DNA from: Aureobasidium sp. EXF-3400
Lineage: Eukaryota > Ascomycota > Dothideomycetes > Dothideales > Saccotheciaceae
NCBI GenBank assembly: GCA_024195585.1
Contig: SWBL01000032.1
Location: 155,420-219,419, forward strand
DNA: 64,000 nucleotides
Direction of reading: 5' to 3'
The notes beneath the pieces are model-generated. The model was not told where the DNA came from and made no database searches. It worked only from the letters and a program-made list of their open reading frames with translations. Position numbers and translations under genes: made by a program. Below, piece by piece: positions 63,839-64,000 of this stretch. Numbering within the stretch: the first letter of the stretch is position 1; each line of letters begins with the position of its first letter.

Positions 63839-64000
63839 ATGTCCGTCGAAGCTGCCACCGCCCAAATGGCAAACACTACCATCACCGAGCCCACCTCGAC
63901 CGCCGAGGGTGCTTCAGTCGGAGCCGGCGGCGACAAGCCCATCAACGCTTCTCAGAACGAGGCCGTCATCGCCAGCGCCGCCGAGGGTAGAAGACTCTAC
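63839..64000 (+). CDS. Start of a probable RRM RNA-binding protein, cut by the window edge
   Basis: The frame from the ATG at 63839 gives 54 residues to the window end with no stop. The first 45 are Ala/Thr/Ser-rich and disordered (EAATAQMANTTITEP). The last ones, ASAAEGRRLY, look like the lead into an RRM first strand (GRRLYIGNL-type RNP2), so an RNA-binding protein is the best guess; the decisive part lies outside. The leader upstream is a C-rich, CACC-rich stretch, consistent with a strongly expressed gene. Confidence 0.6.
   Translation, partial: MSVEAATAQMANTTITEPTSTAEGASVGAGGDKPINASQNEAVIASAAEGRRLY

Overview
This is nuclear DNA of a filamentous ascomycete (Pezizomycotina). A Dothideomycete would fit, but that is an impression and not a computed result. 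The evidence is dense genes with short introns (mostly 47-125 bp) that use GTA/GTG donors and CTAAC/CTGAC branch points, fungal-specific families (Zn2Cys6 factor, Psr1-like phosphatase, Jsn1-type Pumilio, Set9) and long disordered Ser/Pro-rich segments. I see no transposon, CRISPR array, viral segment or secondary-metabolite cluster. Nearly all of the window is housekeeping, so most value lies in correct exon structures and a few irregular loci. Exon junctions were deduced by hand from frame continuity, splice consensus and protein-family continuity.

Layout. 1-9 kb: an SNF2/ATRX-like helicase with an N-terminal SAM-like domain (minus, runs off the left edge), glutathione synthetase (plus), a small cysteine-rich secreted protein (plus), and mitochondrial tRNA modifier MTO1 (minus). 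9-17 kb: ribosome-biogenesis GTPase Lsg1, PIG-P/GPI19, a 626-residue unknown protein with degenerate repeats upstream of it, and ALG5. 17-22.5 kb: a secreted nucleoside-hydrolase-like protein with clustered GATA motifs upstream, a tRNA-Gly(GCC), splicing factor Isy1, a BTB-like fragment, and a TauD-family dioxygenase interrupted by an in-frame stop. 22.8-35.8 kb: a disordered unknown protein, a Zn2Cys6 regulator, a large PPR protein, chaperonin subunit CCT-theta and a Psr1-like phosphatase. 36.4-45.9 kb: a fumarate-reductase/TcuA-like flavoprotein, an unknown protein with a possible frameshift, Ess1/Pin1 divergent from RPB9, mitochondrial uL14, and Set9. 45.9-64 kb: a DHA1-type MFS transporter, Cbp3, an RRM-Pumilio protein, Nse4 divergent from ferrochelatase, a second MFS transporter, the diflavin reductase Tah18, and the start of a probable RRM protein.

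How the genes relate. There are no operons. Several divergent pairs share a short promoter, and two are functionally suggestive: ESS1/RPB9 (an isomerase acting on the RNA polymerase II tail beside a polymerase II subunit) and MTO1/LSG1 (both serve translation). Mitochondrial functions recur (MTO1, uL14m, Cbp3, PPR protein, ferrochelatase), as do redox and Fe-S functions (glutathione synthetase, Tah18, ferrochelatase with cluster-ligand cysteines). I did not find a convincing undescribed multi-gene system. The best leads are the broken dioxygenase, the nucleoside hydrolase that lacks its usual metal-site aspartates under a GATA-rich promoter, and the repeat-bearing stretch at 12.8-15.1 kb.
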